In this document: positions 6,841 to 8,920 of the stretch, one piece after another | Layout of the letters: the number at the start of each line of letters is the position of its first letter | Position numbering within the stretch: position 1 is the first letter of the stretch | From: an uncultured Eubacteriales bacterium | GTDB lineage: Bacteria > Bacillota_A > Clostridia > Peptostreptococcales > Anaerovoracaceae | Assembly (NCBI GenBank): GCA_902774195.1 | Contig: CACYHM010000141.1 | Location: 1 to 8,920 of the forward strand | Reading direction: 5' to 3' | Length of the DNA stretch: 8,920 nucleotides | Program-made: the position numbers and the translations under genes | Notes under the pieces: model-generated | Databases searched by the model: none | What the model was told of the DNA's origin: nothing | Seen by the model: the letters and a program-made list of their open reading frames with translations, nothing else

Positions 6841-8126
6841 TTACATATTCTCAACTGCTTCAAGCTCTTTTCTTTCTGCTTCTGTACCGTGGATAGCAGC
6901 CTCGAATTTGTTCTTGCTGAACAGCATCAGGGCGCCTGCTACGAATACGATGATAGCAGCGATCAGGAACGAACGGATGAAGTTAACTCTCATTACGTTG
7001 TAGAGAGGTCCGTAAGCGAGTCCTGCGAAGAAGATAACGAACGGCCATGCTCCGAGAAGAGTTCCCAGATACTTCTTAGGCGCATATTCGCTGATGAACG
7101 AGTTGCCGAGAGGCGAGAACAGCATCTCACCGACAGACATCAGGATAGCAGTCATGATGATGATCCAGACACCAACCGGCTTTCCTGTCTTCTGGAAGAG
7201 TGCTCCGCCGACAACCATCATAGCAACACCAAGTCCAAGCAGCATGATGCCGAGAGCTGTCTTTGTCATCATTGAAGGGTCCTTGTAGATCCGAGCATCC
7301 AGTTGGCCCATCCCATACCGCCTTGCGATTCCGGACCGAACTCGTAGTATACAGGCATATAGAGCAGGTACCAGAAGAGCCAGAACAGTCCGGAGAGGAA
7401 TGTCAGGATCAGGATGGCAACAACTCTCTTCTTTTCGAGTCCTGTAAGAGGTCTCTTGTCCTTTTCGACGTTGGCATTCTCGACGTCCTCTGTTCTGTTG
7501 TCGATGAGGAACGGCTTCTTGCCGGCGTCTCCGAGGTATCTCATGCCGAAGAGCCACCATGCAGCGTCAATGAGCATGAATACGGCGCATGCCAGGAACA
7601 TAGCTCTGAATCCGGCGCCCTTTGTTCCGATAAGAGCCAGGAACGTTGTTCCCACGAACGATCCGATGTTTACGAACATGTACTGGATCGAGAATGCGGT
7701 CGTCAGAGTGTCCTTATCGTTGTCGAACTGTCTTCCGTTGATACCGGAAACGTTACCCTTGAAGAATCCTGTACCGATAGCAAGCAGGATGATAGCCAGC
7801 CATACGCCGCCGGCTCCGTTTGCTCTGGAGATTGCAAACCATCCGGCAGCCATCAGGATCTCACCGATAGGAACGAGCAGTCTAGGAGCAATATATCTGT
7901 CAGCGATGAATCCGCCGATGATAGGTGTGATATAAGTCCATGCTACGAACTGTGATGAGAACAGAGCGCCCTGCTCAGTTGTAAGTCCGAGTCCGCCGTT
8001 GGCAGCCTCAAGTACAACGAATACTGCGATTCCCCACTTGCCTCCGTAATATGCAAGTCTCTCAAATGTGAATGTGAGACAGCATACGATGAAGCCAAAT
8101 GGGAACTTTTTAAGTTGTTCTAACAT
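6841..8126 (-). pseudogene. POT-family peptide transporter, frameshifted and internally deleted
   Basis: Proton-coupled oligopeptide transporter (POT/PTR2, major facilitator superfamily), importing di- and tripeptides. Codons 1-280 (8126 to 7287) encode seven membrane helices: TM1 with FTFERLAYYG, TM2 with GGFIADR, TM4 ending FFKGNVSG, and TM7 around LFWLFWYLLYMPVYY. The frame then stops at 7269. The -1 frame carries on from KDPSMMTKTALG at about 7284 to 6841, encoding four more helices with SVGEMLFSPLGNSF in the third-last and ending KNKFEAAIHGTEAERKEL. By comparison with the family, the helix normally between TM7 and the MMTKTALG helix is absent, so about 33 residues seem to be missing at the join; total conceptual length is about 428. 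The start ATG at 8126 follows GGAGG by 10 bases, better than an outer in-frame ATG at 8150. Known proton-coupling E1 of the ExxER motif is Phe19 here. As read the gene cannot make a full transporter; real pseudogene or assembly error both remain open. Confidence 0.85.
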
Positions 8127-8173
8127 TTTATTAGTTCCTCCATTAAACAATGATTTAATAAAATATATTTAAA

Positions 8174-8188
8174 CATACAACGTGTATG
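8174..8188. repeat. Inverted repeat between the YcxB-like gene and the transporter gene
   Basis: CATACA (8174-8179) and TGTATG (8183-8188) are perfect 6-base arms around ACG, about 50 bases upstream of the transporter start in a very A+T-rich gap. On the minus strand it is followed by TTTAAATATATTTTA. It may be an operator for the transporter gene or a weak terminator for the upstream gene; the sequence does not decide. Confidence 0.4.
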
Positions 8189-8198
8189 CATAAATAAC

Positions 8199-8744
8199 TT
8201 ATTTATCCGCAGACTCTTCTTCGACCTCAAGGCCGGTTTTCTGCGAAAGCATCCTGGCAACCTTGCGGCCGTTTTTAGCTGCGTCATTGAACGGGATCAC
8301 AAATCCGTTATTCCCGTCTGTGTATACAAACAGCCTGTCATCCGATTTGACAATGGATGTGATGCTGCTGTATGGAGTGGTATCTGAATGACTTCCGCTG
8401 ATTTCAGTTATGCCTTCCTCCCCGAACTCCAGTACAGATGTTTCGCGGAACGGGAGCCTGCCGCTGTTCTTCTTCTTATAGAAGTCTCTCTGCATGCTCC
8501 GCTTAAGCATGCCCGGCGCTCCGATGACCCATATGACCGAAGCTATACCCAGGGAAATGATCTCAATGATCAGCGCCCTTGTACTCGCGTGGAAAACTAT
8601 GAACGCAATGACCATAGCCACGGATATCAGCGGCAGAGACAGTCTCTGAAGAAGGATCGTCCTCTTTCCCAGTTTGCTGTGGGTGAGCTGATATTCATGG
8701 AATTTCAGATAATCCGAGTCTTTTAGTTTAACGTGTACTTTCAA
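8199..8744 (-). CDS. YcxB-like membrane protein
   Basis: Predicted small membrane protein of 181 residues with a YcxB-like C-terminal domain; the cellular role of this family is not established. The N-terminal stretch (KVHVKLKDSDYLKFHEYQ) is typical of the family, followed by two membrane helices (about residues 35-52, LSLPLISVAMVIAFIVFH, and about 56-76, with IIEIISLGIASVIWVIG), a basic loop, and a soluble beta-rich domain containing FGEEGITEISG and DDRLFVYTDGNNGFVIPF. I chose the TTG at 8744: AGAGGAG (8752-8758) lies 7 bases upstream and the family N-terminus starts here. The in-frame ATG at 8768 has no ribosome binding site and would lie upstream of the inferred transcription start given a perfect -10 at 8771-8776. 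It is probably a separate transcription unit from the transporter. No defect is seen. Confidence 0.75.
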   Translation of the reverse strand: MKVHVKLKDSDYLKFHEYQLTHSKLGKRTILLQRLSLPLISVAMVIAFIVFHASTRALIIEIISLGIASVIWVIGAPGMLKRSMQRDFYKKKNSGRLPFRETSVLEFGEEGITEISGSHSDTTPYSSITSIVKSDDRLFVYTDGNNGFVIPFNDAAKNGRKVARMLSQKTGLEVEEESADK

Positions 8745-8770
8745 AAGATCTCTCCTCTGAGCAATCATTT

Positions 8771-8776
8771 ATTATA
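8771..8776 (-). promoter_or_regulatory. -10 element of the YcxB-like gene
   Basis: A perfect TATAAT on the minus strand. Transcription would start around 8764, about 20 bases before the TTG start at 8744. No convincing -35 hexamer is visible 16-18 bases upstream and there is no TG extension, so the promoter may need an activator. Confidence 0.45.
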
Positions 8777-8853
8777 GAACGCAGTCTAAACGCCACTCTA
8801 ATCGTGAATATTTTAACACTAAGTTCACACAATGTACACATTTTTTTACCGCG

Positions 8854-8886
8854 TTTCAGAATTTGTTCTACACAATAATTCTGAAA
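8854..8886. repeat. Inverted repeat upstream of the YcxB-like gene
   Basis: TTTCAGAATT (8854-8863) and AATTCTGAAA (8877-8886) are perfect 10-base arms around a 13-base centre. No T-run follows on the minus strand, and on the plus strand the T7 run lies before rather than after the stem, so a standard terminator is unlikely. It lies about 80 bases upstream of the -10 of the YcxB-like gene. The rest of 8777-8920 is A+T-rich and holds no gene that I can support. Confidence 0.5.
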
Positions 8887-8920
8887 GTCGAATCTGTGTC
8901 TGAACACAAAAAACGTCTAG

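Noticed and set aside
4084..7297. Shared octamer TGCTCGGA at both frameshift points, as a sign of recombination or a common mechanism
   Set aside because: It encodes ordinary Leu-Gly codons common in these genes, and it sits downstream of the break in one gene and upstream in the other.

Overview
The window looks like chromosomal DNA of a low-to-moderate G+C Gram-positive anaerobe, most likely a member of the Clostridia. This is inference from strong GGAGG-type ribosome binding sites before nearly every gene, the roughly 590-residue form of Xaa-Pro aminopeptidase in two tandem copies, an M20C dipeptidase, a stand-alone short flavodoxin and a YcxB-like membrane protein. I see no phage, insertion sequence, CRISPR array, rRNA or tRNA. 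No gene-free stretch exceeds 300 bases.

Layout. At the left edge is the start of an unrecognised gene on the minus strand (1-103). A divergent control region (104-282) holds promoters for both directions. proC (283-1080, plus strand) makes pyrroline-5-carboxylate reductase, the last step of proline synthesis. A strong hairpin (1115-1153) separates it from a convergent minus-strand block. Read 5'->3' on the minus strand, that block is: a YcxB-like membrane protein (8744-8199); a POT-family peptide transporter (8126-6841) that is frameshifted and appears to lack one membrane helix; a flavodoxin (6751-6299); an intact M24 Xaa-Pro aminopeptidase (6259-4490); a second M24 paralogue broken by a -1 frameshift (4467-2684); and a PepD-like M20C dipeptidase (2634-1186). 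The two aminopeptidase genes and pepD have gaps of only 22 and 49 bases and probably form one transcript, with the flavodoxin gene 39 bases upstream.

How the genes fit together. Peptide import, removal of residues ahead of proline, cleavage of dipeptides and a proline-pool enzyme form a coherent peptide and proline utilisation neighbourhood. The main surprise is that two of these genes are interrupted, both by a frame change in the same direction and, by comparison with their families, both perhaps with codons missing. Either part of the peptide pathway is decaying or the assembly has local errors. I do not find a convincing new biological system. The best leads are the two broken genes, the tandem M24 pair with a diverged active-site residue, and a compact palindrome-rich proC promoter.
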